Shown here: positions 12,401 to 26,578 of the stretch, piece after piece
Numbering within the stretch: position 1 is the first letter of the stretch
Layout of the letters: the number at the start of each line of letters is the position of its first letter
Source of the DNA: Cinclus cinclus
Lineage: Eukaryota > Chordata > Aves > Passeriformes > Cinclidae
Assembly: GCF_963662255.1 (NCBI RefSeq)
Contig: NC_085047.1
Coordinates: forward strand, 55,054,006 to 55,118,005
Length of the DNA stretch: 64,000 nt
Direction of reading: 5' to 3'
Translations under genes and position numbers: made by a program
The notes under the pieces: model-generated
The model's database searches: none
Told to the model about the DNA's origin: nothing
What the model saw: the letters and a program-made list of their open reading frames with translations, nothing else

Positions 12401-15400
12401 TCCCTCCCTTCCCCCCTCCCCACCTTTGGCACAGAAGCCAGGTCTGCAGCCTAGATTTCTCAGCTCTTAGAACCAGATCCAACTGCAGCCTTTTCTTTTG
12501 ATTTCAATAGAATCTGGATCAGCCTCTTTAGGAGGCTGTTTACTGCACTGTGATTAGATTTTCAAATGACAATCTAATGAAGAATTACTTTTCTCCTCTT
12601 TTTGGAATCTGATAAACAAGTTTTTAAAACTTACAACAAAAATGTTTGCATTTCAGCAAAACATTTGCTGTTTAGTTGTAGCAAAGCCTACATATTCTTT
12701 GTAGATGTCTCTCATCATCTGCCAATGGCCAGACTCCCTGTGCTGACAAACTGGACAGTGCGACGATTACAACACAAGATCAACGGCTTGCAATTAATAC
12801 AAAGAACATGCAATTTTGATTTAATAATTAAATCTCAAAGTCCAGGCTGTACCCAGTTTGTTCTTGTTCAAGAAAGAGAATGTGTCATTGCTCTTTGGCT
12901 GATCACTGAAGTTTCTACATCTCTCCTCCCTTCAGAGTTTAAGGAAATGTCCAAACATGCAATTATTTTTCCAAAACAGGAAATGCATGTTAGAACCTTT
13001 TTATTTTGCAATAATAATGTACCTCTTAATACACCTTGCTCTCATGAAGAGAAATGTCAATACAAGTGATAAAAAATGGTCTGAAGGAGACTAGAATTTT
13101 CCATGTATAAGCCTACCTTGTTCCTCTGAGATTGTGAAATAAAAAGAGTGTTTTAATCTCTGAAGTTGCAAAGTCTTAAACACAGAAACATCATACACAC
13201 CCTGGTCAGTGCTCTGGAAATTAATCAGATCCTCAGCAAGATCTCACTGCCCAACAACTGAACACTTCTAAGCCTCATTTCCTCTGCAACCAAACTGCTG
13301 AAATAAAACTATTTTTAAAAATAGATTCTCAGAACTATCCCAACGGTATAAAAGCTATTCGTACACAATATGGAATGTACATCACATGCAGTTTAATACA
13401 GTTGTTTTAACATGCTTATATAGCTAATGACTATCAGTTGGCTGCTGATGTGAGCTTAATATTTCTTACAACGCATAAAGATAATTCTTAACTGAATCAA
13501 AGGGCCAAGTAACTGTACAGCCAGAACAACTGTCCAGCCACATGGAAATAACATATCTGGGGATATCCACTGGAGAACAAATGCTATTAATAACAGTAGG
13601 GCTCAATTATTCCTCTATGTGCTAGCTGACATGCTGCTAAACAGAACAGTCATTGAACCAGCCAGAAATGAGGTTATTTTATTTTAGAGTTTGTTTTGGT
13701 AAGTAGCAGGGACATTGCAGGAAAGGCCAGCATGGTACGTAATCTCATTTCAGTAGACACAGGCTGTCCAGTCTAAATTAAATGGAAAGGACAATCAAGG
13801 GGTTTTTGGTTTTAAGGGGGCAAACCATATGCCTTCCTTGTCTAAGGCAAAGCAAAGGGACTTGATGTGTGAGGAGGACACTTGGAAGGTAAAAGAAAAA
13901 GACTTGAAGAAGTGATTTTGGATGGATCTTTTACTTCAAACAAAGTGAAAATCTTGGAGGAAAGAGCTTCTCAGACTAAACACTATAAATGCGGCTCCTT
14001 GCTCACACAGATGCATGCATATTCCACCACCCCCCATCCATCTCCCAAAAAAATCCACGTGACACTAGGTGTAAGCAGAATTCTGCAATGAATGGGGGAA
14101 AAAAAGACTGGGGGAAAAGAAATATTTCTTAAAAAGATCCATTTAGGGGTCAGGCGATACTGGGACTAAGTGAGAACTGCCAAAGAGTCAAGCTGAGTTA
14201 GACCTTGGAAAGGAAATTAAACAGTACAAGGTTGTTTAGCCACAGAGGCAAAAAGGGAATTAAAAAAGAGAAAGTGAAGCTGCTATACTATAGGAATTGG
14301 ATAGATACTAAAGTTAACCTATGTGTGGACTCAAAATGGAAGAACTCCTTTGCCTCAGTATATCATTTCCAATAAAGATGAAGAGGGACAGAAGAGAGAA
14401 TAGAAATCACTCTATTCAAGACAGAAGTAAAACTTAATATGCTGATCCAGCTGGAAGACTGCATCAGAAAGTACAAGATGAGAGTCAGAACCTGGCATAT
14501 GTTCTATCAGGCAGGGACCACATTAATGCAGAACACCCAAGGACCCATCTCTAATGCAAGAAGAAAGAAAAAGTGATAGGAGTACTCAGGAGAAGAGAAT
14601 GGGGGAAAGAGTGAAAGAAGGAAGAATAATTAAAGAGTAAATGAAACATAGAATCATAGAGTGGTTTGGGTTTGAAGGGACCTTTAAAGATTATCCAATT
14701 TCAACCCTCCTGCCATGGGCAGGGACACCTTCTACTACACCAGGTGGCTCAGATCCCCATCCAACCTGGCCTTGAACACTGACAGGGAAGAGAGTTCACA
14801 ACAGCTCTGGGCAACCTGTGCAAATGTCTCACCACCTTCACACCTAATTTAAAACTATCCTCTCTGAGCTTGAGGCCACTGCCCCTATTCCTGTCACTAC
14901 ATGCCCTTGTAAGAAGTTTCTCACCAGCTCTCCTGTAGCCCCCTTAAGGTACTGGAAGGTCCTATAAGGTCTCCCTGGAGCCTTCTCTTCTCCAGGCTGA
15001 TCAACCCCAACTCTCTCAGCCTGTCTCAGCCTAAAATCTAAGCAAGGTAATGTCTACTAACTTGTCTTTATTTTCTCAAGTATAACACATTTTCTGGTGA
15101 CAGAATGTGAAGGATTGCCAGAGGATTTGACATGGTGCCACTTAAGCAACTGAAATTACAGAAAACAAAACTGTGTAAGAAGTTTAAGGTAGGTGGGAAA
15201 CTGGGAAAAAGGAAAACAAAGGCAAATAATGCAGAAAGGGATGTCACTGGATCAGATGGAGACTACTAGTTAATTACTAATTAGAGACAGTAATGGAATG
15301 CTAATACTTGCTGAATGAGTAGCGTTCCAAACACCTAAAAAGCTTTTAACGCTGTGACAAAAAGTCAGGGTACCTTCAAGACTGGGAACATTAAAACCAG

Positions 15401-18400
15401 ACTAAATGTACAGAAGTAAAAGGTCATGTACACAGAAATTAACTGCATGAATTTCTTATAAATCTGAGAACTGATCAAGCAAAAACTGCACTGGGAAAAA
15501 ACCAAAACCCAACTGTGTGTCTTAACTACTCACAGCAGGACAGAGAGCTATCTGATCACACATCAACAGAGGCAAATGGGATTCTAGTCTGTAATGGGAC
15601 AAAGTATTTTTCATTAAGACAAGAAGGGAAGAATGCCACCATATTGTATGAGTAAAGGTTTTATCTGAAATAATGATACATTTTTCTGGTCACCTGCATT
15701 AAAAAAATTGAATTCATCTTGGAATAGGTGTAAAGAAATGTTTCTACAATGAAGGAATGGAGAACCCATCTTACACAACCAAATTGGCTTCTCAAAATGA
15801 AACACAAAGTATATACGTTTTCCCTTTATGCACTGGAAGAACTAATGCTAGGGAGGGAAAGGAGCCATTTCAGTTTCAAAAAAACAATGATAAAGTTAGC
15901 ACAAAAGGGCAGGGGAATAAATTGGCCATGAATAAATTCAAGGTGGAATTTACAAAAAGGTTTCTGAGCATCAGAGGAATGAGGTTACAGAATACTCTTC
16001 CAAGAGAAGTAATGGAAATAAAAAATCCTAATGAGACTTACAGTGAAGAATGGTCAGTATATGAAAGATTATCCAATATGGTTGTCTGGTAATCCATGAC
16101 CCAGGAGGTCCCTTTCAGGGTCCTCATAAATTATGTATAAAAGAAAATCCATGAGGTCATATTGTCCCACCAACCTCAACAAAACCAAATAAGCAAAACA
16201 CGTATGAAAAAGACTGTTGACAAAAACCATAATATACCTCTGTTTTTCCTTCTCCTTTTTTAAACAGGAAAACCAACTAAAATATTCCTTATTAAAAATA
16301 CAAGTTACCTGGTAAATTTCTTGAGCTGTTTTAGACTGGCTTCTCACAAGGGCACCTTACTTAATGTATTGTACCCAGTGCTTGGTCTGGTCCAGTTTCA
16401 ATAACAACTCAGAAAAATCAACTTACAACACAACATATCTATCAATATCTTAATGTTCTCCTACCTTTAGTGGTGGCTCTGGTGCTGGGCTTCTAAGTTC
16501 TGGGAGCCTGAAGAACAAAAGATTTTAAATTAAAAATTAAGAGAGATGAATTGCACAACCTAAAGTTTGGAAGTCTGCCTTCATGAAAGCTGCTTTGGTT
16601 ATCAGTTGCTCACACATGGCAAGCACTTGCAAAAAAAAAAAACAGCTCATGGACTGTATTTCTGACTTATGAAAAACTGCTCATCTATGGGGCTTCAAGC
16701 TGCAAATTGCACACTTTTCCAAAGGCCATCATAAGAGAAGCCTTTGAACAGAACTGAACTGAGCAGATGCAGAGTCCCAGTGATAATCCAAGCCAAGCCT
16801 GCTGCTGGCAGGGAACACCAGGATGAGGACGTTGGCTCACCTTTCAGATTTAAATACAAATTAACACAGGTGAGATAAGTAAGTCAAACCCAAGCAGAAC
16901 TGAGTGAGTAGGGAAAAGGAAAGAGGACTGGGGATGAAGACTCAATACCTAGCTCTTCTGTTTGTTATGGACAAACTGCTTTTTTGGATTTTCTTTCCAC
17001 TTGCTTTAAAATAGGATGCATTACTCAGGGCTTCATAACATAATGGTGGTAACAGACATATCTGACTTTCATATTACATCTCCCCCAGCTCACAGTCCTT
17101 AACACCACAGGAAAGCCAAAAAAGCCCCATAATCTACATTTGAAAAGTCACATTTAATGTGTGGCAAATATAATCTCATTGTGTCATTCACTGCAACCTT
17201 GATGAATAAATTTCAGTATTCAACAGAAATGACAAAATGGACACTAATCCATGCCATGTAAAGCTATATGCTAGCTGGAGCAATACTTACCCCAAGTATT
17301 TTAACAACTCCTTACTCAGATCTTCAGGAATATACTCTGATATTAACCCATGGGCATATCGTACATAGTCTTCGGGAGGAGGTCAGGGAGTGGGAAGGAG
17401 GAGAAAAAAAACCGTTCATTTTACATAGTCAAGTTGCTTTAGCCAGGTTGCATGTACTACCATAAGGCACAACTTTGAATCAGACAGAATTAAGAGTAAC
17501 AGACTCCTAATGGATACACTGTGGTGCTTCTCTGTGCGGAGTAGTTTGTGTTATATGACACTCAGAGGTTTATTTAAAAAGTAAAGACTTACTACACTCA
17601 CTTTGTCAGCACATGTTATTAATATCTGTTGCATTTACTTTACAAAAGCTGTTCACTTTCTGAGAGTACTAGATATCATGTATTTTTCTGAAGAAATTAA
17701 ATTTTAAAAACCTGCAAAAGTAAAAAGCTGACTCAACAGAACATGCAATCATTAATTTTAAAGCATCTGGATCTTACAATTATTTGGCAAGGGCTTCAGT
17801 ACTAAAGAACATTTTCTGGCTTCAACTGAAAACAATTAGATGAGACAATGAGTCTATTTCAAAGTTTTGTACTTAATTTTCAGTACTTTATAGAAAATGC
17901 CAAGGCCTATCTAAACATCACTGGCAAGACAGGATAATTATCTGTGGAAATATGAACTACTAGAAGCTGTTTTCAGTACAGGGCACTCCTGCTACAAATC
18001 TTTTTCTGAGAGACTGGGGAAAAAAAAAAGTGACCCTTTAAATACATGAAGTCCTAAACCAGATCTTTTCCGGTCACGTTCTACACAAGCACTTACTGAT
18101 CAAGGGCTGGACTTTTTAAACTTGCTGTTGTTGAAGCTGCTAGGGGGTAACACTGCACCCATGCACAGGAAGCATTTGCCAGACAGATATTAAGTTAAAA
18201 ATCTCACCTCTGAATTCCAACTACAACAGGCCAGTTTATCTGCTGATATGCCTACATATGTAAAGAGTTCAGAAGCACATAGCATACCAACCTTAAGGTG
18301 GTAAAGAACTGTTACTTTAGTGCCAGACACAAATTTATCTATTTTTTTTTCCTATTTTCTCTTTTTTAACCTGAAAAGCCCAATGCAAACTGGCATTGAA

Positions 18401-21400
18401 GGAGAAAGCATTAACAAACTGACAGCAGCATATGCATTTCAACTATACTGATAATAAATTTTTTCTATCACTTATCTGCACTCCTCCTTCCTTCACTGCC
18501 TAGATTGATCAAAGATTTTTCACTCTCTAAACGTCAGGAGACTCTCACTCTCTTCAAGGTCAGGAGAGAACAAGAAATAATTCCAACCCAAGACAATTTC
18601 ACCTCAGCACTTCATATGTCCAATTTATTGCTTAAGAAAAATAATCCTGTAACTTCAGTCTTTGCATTATGACACCAAATGAAGCAGTCCAAGTCAACTG
18701 CTATTATTTCATACTAAATACAAAAACCATTTCCTTTGCATTTCTGACTCAAAGCAATCTTCACTGACTACCAATTTAAAAATAACACCATTTGCCTTCT
18801 ATCGAGTTTGCGCTCTTATGCCAGCCTGGCTTTGTTATTAACCTTTTGTCAAACATCAGGAATACTTGCACACCTCCCTTCTGTGTCTTCTGAATGAAAT
18901 GTTCAAGTCTCATATGATAAACCTCCCCTACTTCCCTAATTGCTCTCATTATATCCTCCCCTATTTTTGCCCTACAACATCTGTAGATGCTAACTACATA
19001 TATCCACCTACTTTTAAGGTACTGAAATTTCATAATACCTCTATGAAAACAATTGTCTACAGAAATAAATTGCACTGTCACAGCAATGAAAGGATCAGAC
19101 AAGAAAATGATTCTTATTAGAAGTAAGTGTTAAGTAATGTCCATTTGACTTCCTGTCATTCACCTTGCCACATGCACTGGGACTACCTCCAAAACTCACC
19201 TACTTTAAACCCCAGTATTCCCAATTTTAATGCTGCTCTTTCAAATATAAAAAACCCAAGGTTTTTAAAAAGACTATTATAATCATGTTACTATAAATCA
19301 AGAGCAAGGTGGAAAAAAGCCACTACAGATGCAATAGTTAATTATAAATTTCAGAGAAAAAGTATTTAAGCATAGTCAAGATGGTTGTTTCCAGGACACT
19401 TTTTTCTTTCTTTAAAAAAGTAGGGGTCAGGAAAAGGATGAAAAGCTACTGTGAAGTTAGTCACAACTTTTGCAACTTTGTCTCTTTTTAAAAACCATAT
19501 ATTACAATCTCAGTTATATAAAATTGTCTATTTGCCTCTTAAATCTCATTTATGTTGCTTCCTTTGAATCATTACTTGGCTCATCACTTAGCTCATTTTC
19601 CACTTTGTCAGCAAGCTGCTTTATTTCTCCTTAATTTTCAATAGCATGAAGACTTCTGAATGTCTTTGTAATAAGAAACAATTTGCCTTGGTTCATCTTG
19701 CTCTAAACTGTTCTTAATTTTCATTAACATTTGAAGATTTTATTCTGAGTCCATTTTCAGGTTTCTCTACAGAATTTTGTATCAGTAACATTCAGGACAT
19801 TGCCCTCCCCAGCAAAATGGTGAATAGAAACAAACAGGATCCCACCAGACTTTTTGGTAACAGGATTGTTACAATTTAATACACGTAATATTAAAATTTT
19901 GCCCTTCATAATTACATACTTGTGTATTTGTAGTGGGTTGAGGCTGGTAAAATGCCAGTGCACCCACAAAAATCATCTAACTCATAGATTGCTGCATAAA
20001 GTAATGTCTGGATCAGGAGCCTTTTCTCTGTGACGATGACTTCCTAAGATCCCATCACCATTTTGAAGAATTCTATGAATGTTAATATACTAATATTCTA
20101 TGAATGCTAATATGTTAATATTCTAGGCATTCTAATAAAAAATAACAATGGAAAGAAGCATGTTCTAATACAAACACACTTACTGGGTGGGAACTCATAT
20201 ATATTATGTGTCCTATTCTTTAAAACAGTCTCACTTCAGCAAAGTACTTCAGCATGTATTTCACTGAGAAAAAAGTTTCCTCCTTGAACTATGGAGAAGC
20301 TAAGAGAACCCCAGCTGAGACCTACAGTTAATTACAATGTCATCTGATGAAGATACCAAAGAACTTGGAAAAGCCAAGGCACAGTCACAACTTAAGACAG
20401 AATTTTCTGTACAGGGAAAAAATCTACTGCAAAGGCCAATTTCAATATATTTTAGTTTCTAATTATGTGTTTTATCTCTACTTATGTAACTTCACAAAAA
20501 TGGAATTCATTACCACATTTAGTTTTCTTACCTTCCTGAGCATCTGTGACCTGTTTACTGTTGATAAATGTACTTGCAAGCACTCTTTCACCTACCAATA
20601 TATTGTTGCTTTTAAGTGCTTTCACTGTTTGATTAACCTACAGAAAGCCAAAGAATGAAATGCCTGTATCAGTATTGTTATGCACATGTTAATGCAGTGA
20701 CAAAGCTCTTGTAATTTTGTTTCAAGCATATAAAACACTCAACTTATGGACTGTGGTGAAATTTAATATACATTTGTAATGACTAGCAGATGAGCTCAAA
20801 CAACCTAAAGAAACTAGCATGTCTTTGAACCTACTGCCTTGGCAACCCAGCACCACTTTTGCAGCACCCTAAGATGAGCTAAGCTACTCAGACCCAACTG
20901 CCATGATTATACAGGTAAGAAATACACCTGCTCAGAGAAACACCCCAGAACTCAGCAGGATGGCAAAGGCAGTCCTGGTGGAAATCAAAGATTAAGGACT
21001 TTACAGGGCACTGCTGTGCTGGATCCAACAGAGAGAAGGTATTTTCAACAACACAAACAGGCACCTGTTCACATGTAAATATTCAGGCAATCATTGCAAA
21101 ATAGGTGTTCATTCCCATGCCTCATCACTGCAGAAAGTGGACCAGATTTTGTGCTTGTATTGACTAATTTAAATGACAAGACCTCCTAATCATGTGATAC
21201 ACATAATCTTTTTCTGCAGAGTGGCATCATATTAAGGGCACATGTGCATGAGTAAAATGAAATCCACTTTCTTCATACCAAAACAAAGACCCCCACCAAG
21301 CTTAGCTTTAACACTACTTCTGGCATGCTGTACAGACCTCTTGAACAGCATGATTGGATCGGGATAATAGCAACCAAACCAGGACCATTCTGAGTGAAGT

Positions 21401-24400
21401 CTGCCAAAACTTCAGGAAACACATTTGTAGCACAAAACCAAGGCAGTTCTGTCCAACTTCTAAGCATGGCAGAATTTAGAAGGTGTAACAATCAAAATTC
21501 TCCTCTAGTCCATCAATGAAAGGGACAAAGCAAAAGCAAGCCCCTCACCTTATGCAAAGCCTACAGCAATAAGCTGCCAGCTTCTTCTTCCTACCGACAC
21601 CCCATAAGCCTCTTTCATCAAAAAGAGAAATGCAACAAGCCTTGTTAATAACTCTAACACCTGATCACATTCCCAAGCAGAGCAACTTTACTGTAATGTC
21701 TGTCCTTGGACAAGACACATACCTTAAACTGAGGCACAGCACATGGCTCCAATGCAAATACGGACAAGCTAGCAAACATTTCCATTCTAAACATACAGCA
21801 ACTTTTAAAGCAAAAAAGAAACACAATACCTTTTTCTTTAACCACATCAGTGTCTTCTCTTGGCTATATTTGTGGAATTTCTGACTGCCAATCTCTGAGA
21901 AGAAACAAGCAAGGGGGAAAAAAGTTATGTCTGGTTTGGATTGCATTTTCAATACCTTTGAAATCTTTTAACTTGTAGATACAATATAAAAGTTATTTTG
22001 CATCTTGCACATGTTTGATATCAGGGCAATAAGTTTCAAAAATATTGGAAGCAAAAAAAAAATAAACAGACTGAGCTGATATGAACAAGTCTGAACAATT
22101 TGACCATTCTTTAATTAGGACCTAATCCAGCAAAAAACAGATTTTATTTATTTATGTGTGGTTCCAACCCCCAACAATGTTTAATCTTGCATTTTCTTAA
22201 TTCACTAAGACTCTTTTCAAACCCCTGTAGTTTCACTTCACCTTCACTGCCCTGTGATAGAACAGACTGGTGATTTTAACCACATAGTTCACAACACAAA
22301 ATGTTGGCTCTGCAATTTTCTTTTTTTTTCCCTTTTTTTTTAATAGATTATCTTAAATCTTCATGTACTAGTAAGGGGCCAGGACAGAGAGTTGGTTACT
22401 GAAGCTAAACTGTCCACCTCTTCAATAAACCTTTTCCCTGTCAGTTCTCCTCTCTCATGTCGCAGTAAGTAAAGCAGAATTTTTACTTCTATCCCTCTTT
22501 TACATAATTCAATGTAATGTTAAAAGACACAATCCAAAATAGTGAAACTCACTCCTTGTGAGAGGAAGTACATGATTCAGTCATGATTTATGGAGCAACA
22601 CAAATTAACTTGATGATATAAGAATTTCAGAGAGTGCTTCCCCTGTGTAACGAAGGCATCAGGAACACTTGCTATTCACATGTGATCAGTTATCTGGAGA
22701 TACACGAGTTCAAAACACCCAGGCAAAAGAGAAAATTACAAAGGCTCAGAGAAATTTCAGTATAAAAATTCAGTATTAACTCACAGAATACTACATTTGG
22801 GAAATTGAATCAGATGCCTAGTAAGATTTCACAGGAGATTTTGGAGCCTGGTGCTTCAGTCTTTTTCTTTAACAGGTACTTCAATACGTTTTATCCTCCT
22901 GTATACCATTCCCAGAAATACCTACATCTGTTTCATGTCATTTACTGATACAGTGTCATATTCCAACACTCATTTCATGGATTTTCCTTCTCCCCTGGCA
23001 AACAACAACATATTATTTATGATTCCTTCAGCATTTCCTTCTTTGGGGCTTATCTTGGCTCTTCCAAATTGCACACAAACAGTGAACTATTATGTGCTCT
23101 TTCTGCATGCATGGCAAGGGTATGGAGAGGTCAAGGAAAGCTGTTTGCAAGATAAAAGCTTAAATCCGTCTCAAGAGATGAACAGTAGCAAAATACAAAA
23201 TTTCTTCAGAGCAAAAATGAAAAATACACTTATATATGCTTTGCTCTATGGTGAGCTGCAGGTAAAACAATTAGCTGTGATATTGTTGGCTGCAGGCTTT
23301 AGTACTTAGATGCTTTTAAATGGCTCAGAAAGAAAAGAAGGAGAAAATAGAGAAACATTCTGGATACTTGAACCTGCTTCACAAAATGCTAATGTGGTTT
23401 GGGTTTACGTACAGTGAGTACAATTAATGGATTCCTCTCTTATCTAAGAAAGTTCGAGGAAGGGACATCCTCTGGGCACCATCCCCCAACCCATGCTGAA
23501 AAGTAATTCTAGTCTGGATTCCCAGGCAGACTCCCCCACAACAGCATGATTCAGAGTGACTCAGGGAAAGGAAATGTAGAACTGTGAAGCCATTTTCATT
23601 AAAACATGTGAAAAATAATTACACTGAACCCTTCAGAGATCACTTTGTTTGAAAATATTTTGTGTGCTTGACAGTTTTGACTATTAAACTCTAGAAACTG
23701 ACAATATTTGAGACCTCTGAAGAATTAAAGTGAGTTATGAAAGTCACAAACTGCTGACAAAAGGATTCAATATTGGAACGTGGATTTAACATGTGATGCA
23801 CATTTGATATTGGTGAGAGTTAGTGACTACATTTGATAATATAAGTATATATTGGAAAGCCTTTTGTTCCCTAATGTGTCTGGTGCCTATAAAACTGGTC
23901 TGAGACATCTGGAAAGATTGGGTTTGAGAAATACAGATGGAATATAAGTGGTTCTACAATTAAATAATATGTTCAGTGATCGGGTAATCGCTATGTAGAC
24001 TTGGAAGCTTCCCTGATGTATTGTTGAGCAAACTGCCTAAAGCACATTTTAAAATCCATTTTCTCAGTGTTTTCCATAACTCTGAAACTTATATGGCCCC
24101 TTTTTTCCTACCCTCTGGGAATACAAGCTTGGCAATATTATTTAGTTCTTCTAATCAGGTAAGTTTTCTTGGCTCTTCATGTTAATCACATCAGACAAGA
24201 TTACAGTGCAGCTTTTGCCTCGCAAAATGAAACAAAAAGTAACACTCTAGAACTGGAATTCATAACCCTTTCTTAAACCTTCTCTACTGTACATTCAATC
24301 CAATGTCAGAATTTATTAGCAAACAACCTGCCTCACCCGGATTTTGTGAGCTGTAACACACCCTTTCCACAACTACTAAAGCAGGTAATTCAGAATTTAA

Positions 24401-26533
24401 TTCAGCTAAATGAATTTTCAGTGCCCTTCAAGAATGAGGCCAGGGAAGGTGGATTTTCTGTTAATTCAGTAAGTGTAAACTGTGAGTGCTCTGGGGTAAG
24501 AATTTGTTAGACAGATGTTAAATGTCTTAAGACTAAATGAAGAGTGAAATAATTATGTTGTTAAGTTCTGTCAAGCAGAACAGAGCTGCAGAAGCCTCAC
24601 TACAACTGGTATTTCTTGCCTTAATGCTCTACTCCTTAAATGAGAAAGGCTACAAAGTAGACAACAGGTCTTAAGAGCCAGAAAAGAGTGAGTACCTTAA
24701 GTCATAATACTGGTATTTTTTACAAGCAATAAAAGACATGAGAATATGAAACACATAGAAGTGGATTAAACAGAAAGGTGATGTGTGCATGACAGGCAAG
24801 CAAGTGCCAATAGGTTTGTTGCATAACAGTACTCTTGGTGTTCTAAAAAAAAAAAAAAAAGAAAGAAATCCTAAGAACAAGCCCCACTGTAACCCAACCC
24901 TAACCTGAACAATAAAAGAAGTAGCATGTGCATGCAGGTACATGCCTGGAAAAATCCAAGAATGCATAAAGCTGATGTGTGAGTGAGTACACAGCTTTTA
25001 TGACTAAAGCATTGTTCACCTTGCATTTCATAACAAAACTCAGGAAATGAACACATCTTTAACAGCTAATACGATTTGTTGGCAAAACAACACAAACTTA
25101 TAGGTGTACAAAATACATTACTTAAAATGGAAAAAAAACCAAGCAGTGAAGTATCTTCACTACTATCTAGCAGAATACAGTTTATGGGAGTATGCTCTGA
25201 CAGATAATAACTGCAATTACAGTAACAGAATGGACACAAAAGTTAGACCAACACACAAGACCTTGTCTAGAGCAAATACTTTTTTTTAAAGTTTTGTCTT
25301 GGGAACATAAATACTGCCCAAAGGATGTACTGTTGTTTGGAGGAAGTTCCCCTTCACAAAAATAATCCAGACCTTGTCCTAAGCTTCTGTGCAGACTTAG
25401 GTTTGACAGCCAAAAGGATGTGGTACCATTTTTCACCTTCTCAGATGGGTGTCCAACCTAACCTCCATTATGACAATGTGACCCACTTGGTGGATGAGGG
25501 AAAGGCTGTAGATGTTGTCTATCTAGATGTTTGGAAAGCATTTGACACTGCTTCCCACAGCACTGTCCTACAGAAGCTGGCAGCTCATGGCTTGGACGGG
25601 TACACTCTACACTGGGTAAAAACCAGTCTGGAAAGCCAGGCTCAGAGAAGTGTGTTACATTCAGCTGGCAGCCAGCCACTAGTGACCCCAGGGCCAATTC
25701 TTTATCTAATATCTTTACCAATGATCTGTATGGGGGGATCGAGTGCACCCTCAGTCAGCTCACAGATGGCAACAAGCTGGGCAGGAGTGTTGATCTGCTG
25801 CAGGGTAGGAAGGCTCTGCTGTGGGATCTGGACTGATAAGCTGAGACTCAATGGCATGAGGTTCAACATGGACAAATGCCAGGTCCTACACTTAGGTCAA
25901 CAAACAGCAAACTTCTGCAGCGCTATGGGCTGGGGGCAGAGTGGCTGAAAAGCTGCTCAGCAGAAAGGGATCTGGGGGTGCTGGTCAACAGCCACTAAAC
26001 ATGAGCCAGCTGTGCCCAGATGGCCAATGGCACCCTGGCCTGTATCAGCAAGTAAAAGATTGTGTGGTCCAAATGATACAAAATGTAACTAAAAGTTTCT
26101 GTAGGTTCTTCTGCAAATGCAGGAGTAACAGTAATAATTACTCCACAATTATGTGTTTATGGAAGCATGTAATTCCAACTACCGCAGTCCCAAACAGAAT
26201 GTCACAACAGCCTTGCTACCTAGATTTTCTGCTCCCTTGTGAAAGTGAGCACTGACAACAGAAACGTGTCCTGCCCTGAAACTCAAATGTAACCTCCCTA
26301 CCTTACTGCACATACAACACATCAATCCCAAAAAGACTTAAACTTGTGCACCTAAATTAACTTACAGCTTCTGCTCCCCACAAACAACTTAATGTTCTAT
26401 ACAGCTAGAAGGAGGTCTGGTCTTTTACTTAGCAGAATTTATTTTTTCATCACCTTTCCTTAGCCACTTCCTAATTATCTGTAGATCATCAAAATATTTC
26501 TTCCTACATATATATACACACACATATATATAT

Positions 26534-26578
<45 letters not shown>

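Noticed and set aside
12602..13069. 155-codon plus-strand ORF in intron 9
   Set aside because: No recognisable domain and no promoter or splice context; length is within chance for AT-balanced intron sequence.
19228..19260. Possible RNASEH2B exon 7 (minus strand, AALK-like words followed by GTGAGT)
   Set aside because: The phase required by exon 6 gives a stop, no acceptor fits, and the true exon 7 was found at 20532-20637.
25325..25948. 207-codon plus-strand ORF
   Set aside because: It is a decayed CR1 reverse-transcriptase fragment with a frameshift across the catalytic region, not a host gene.
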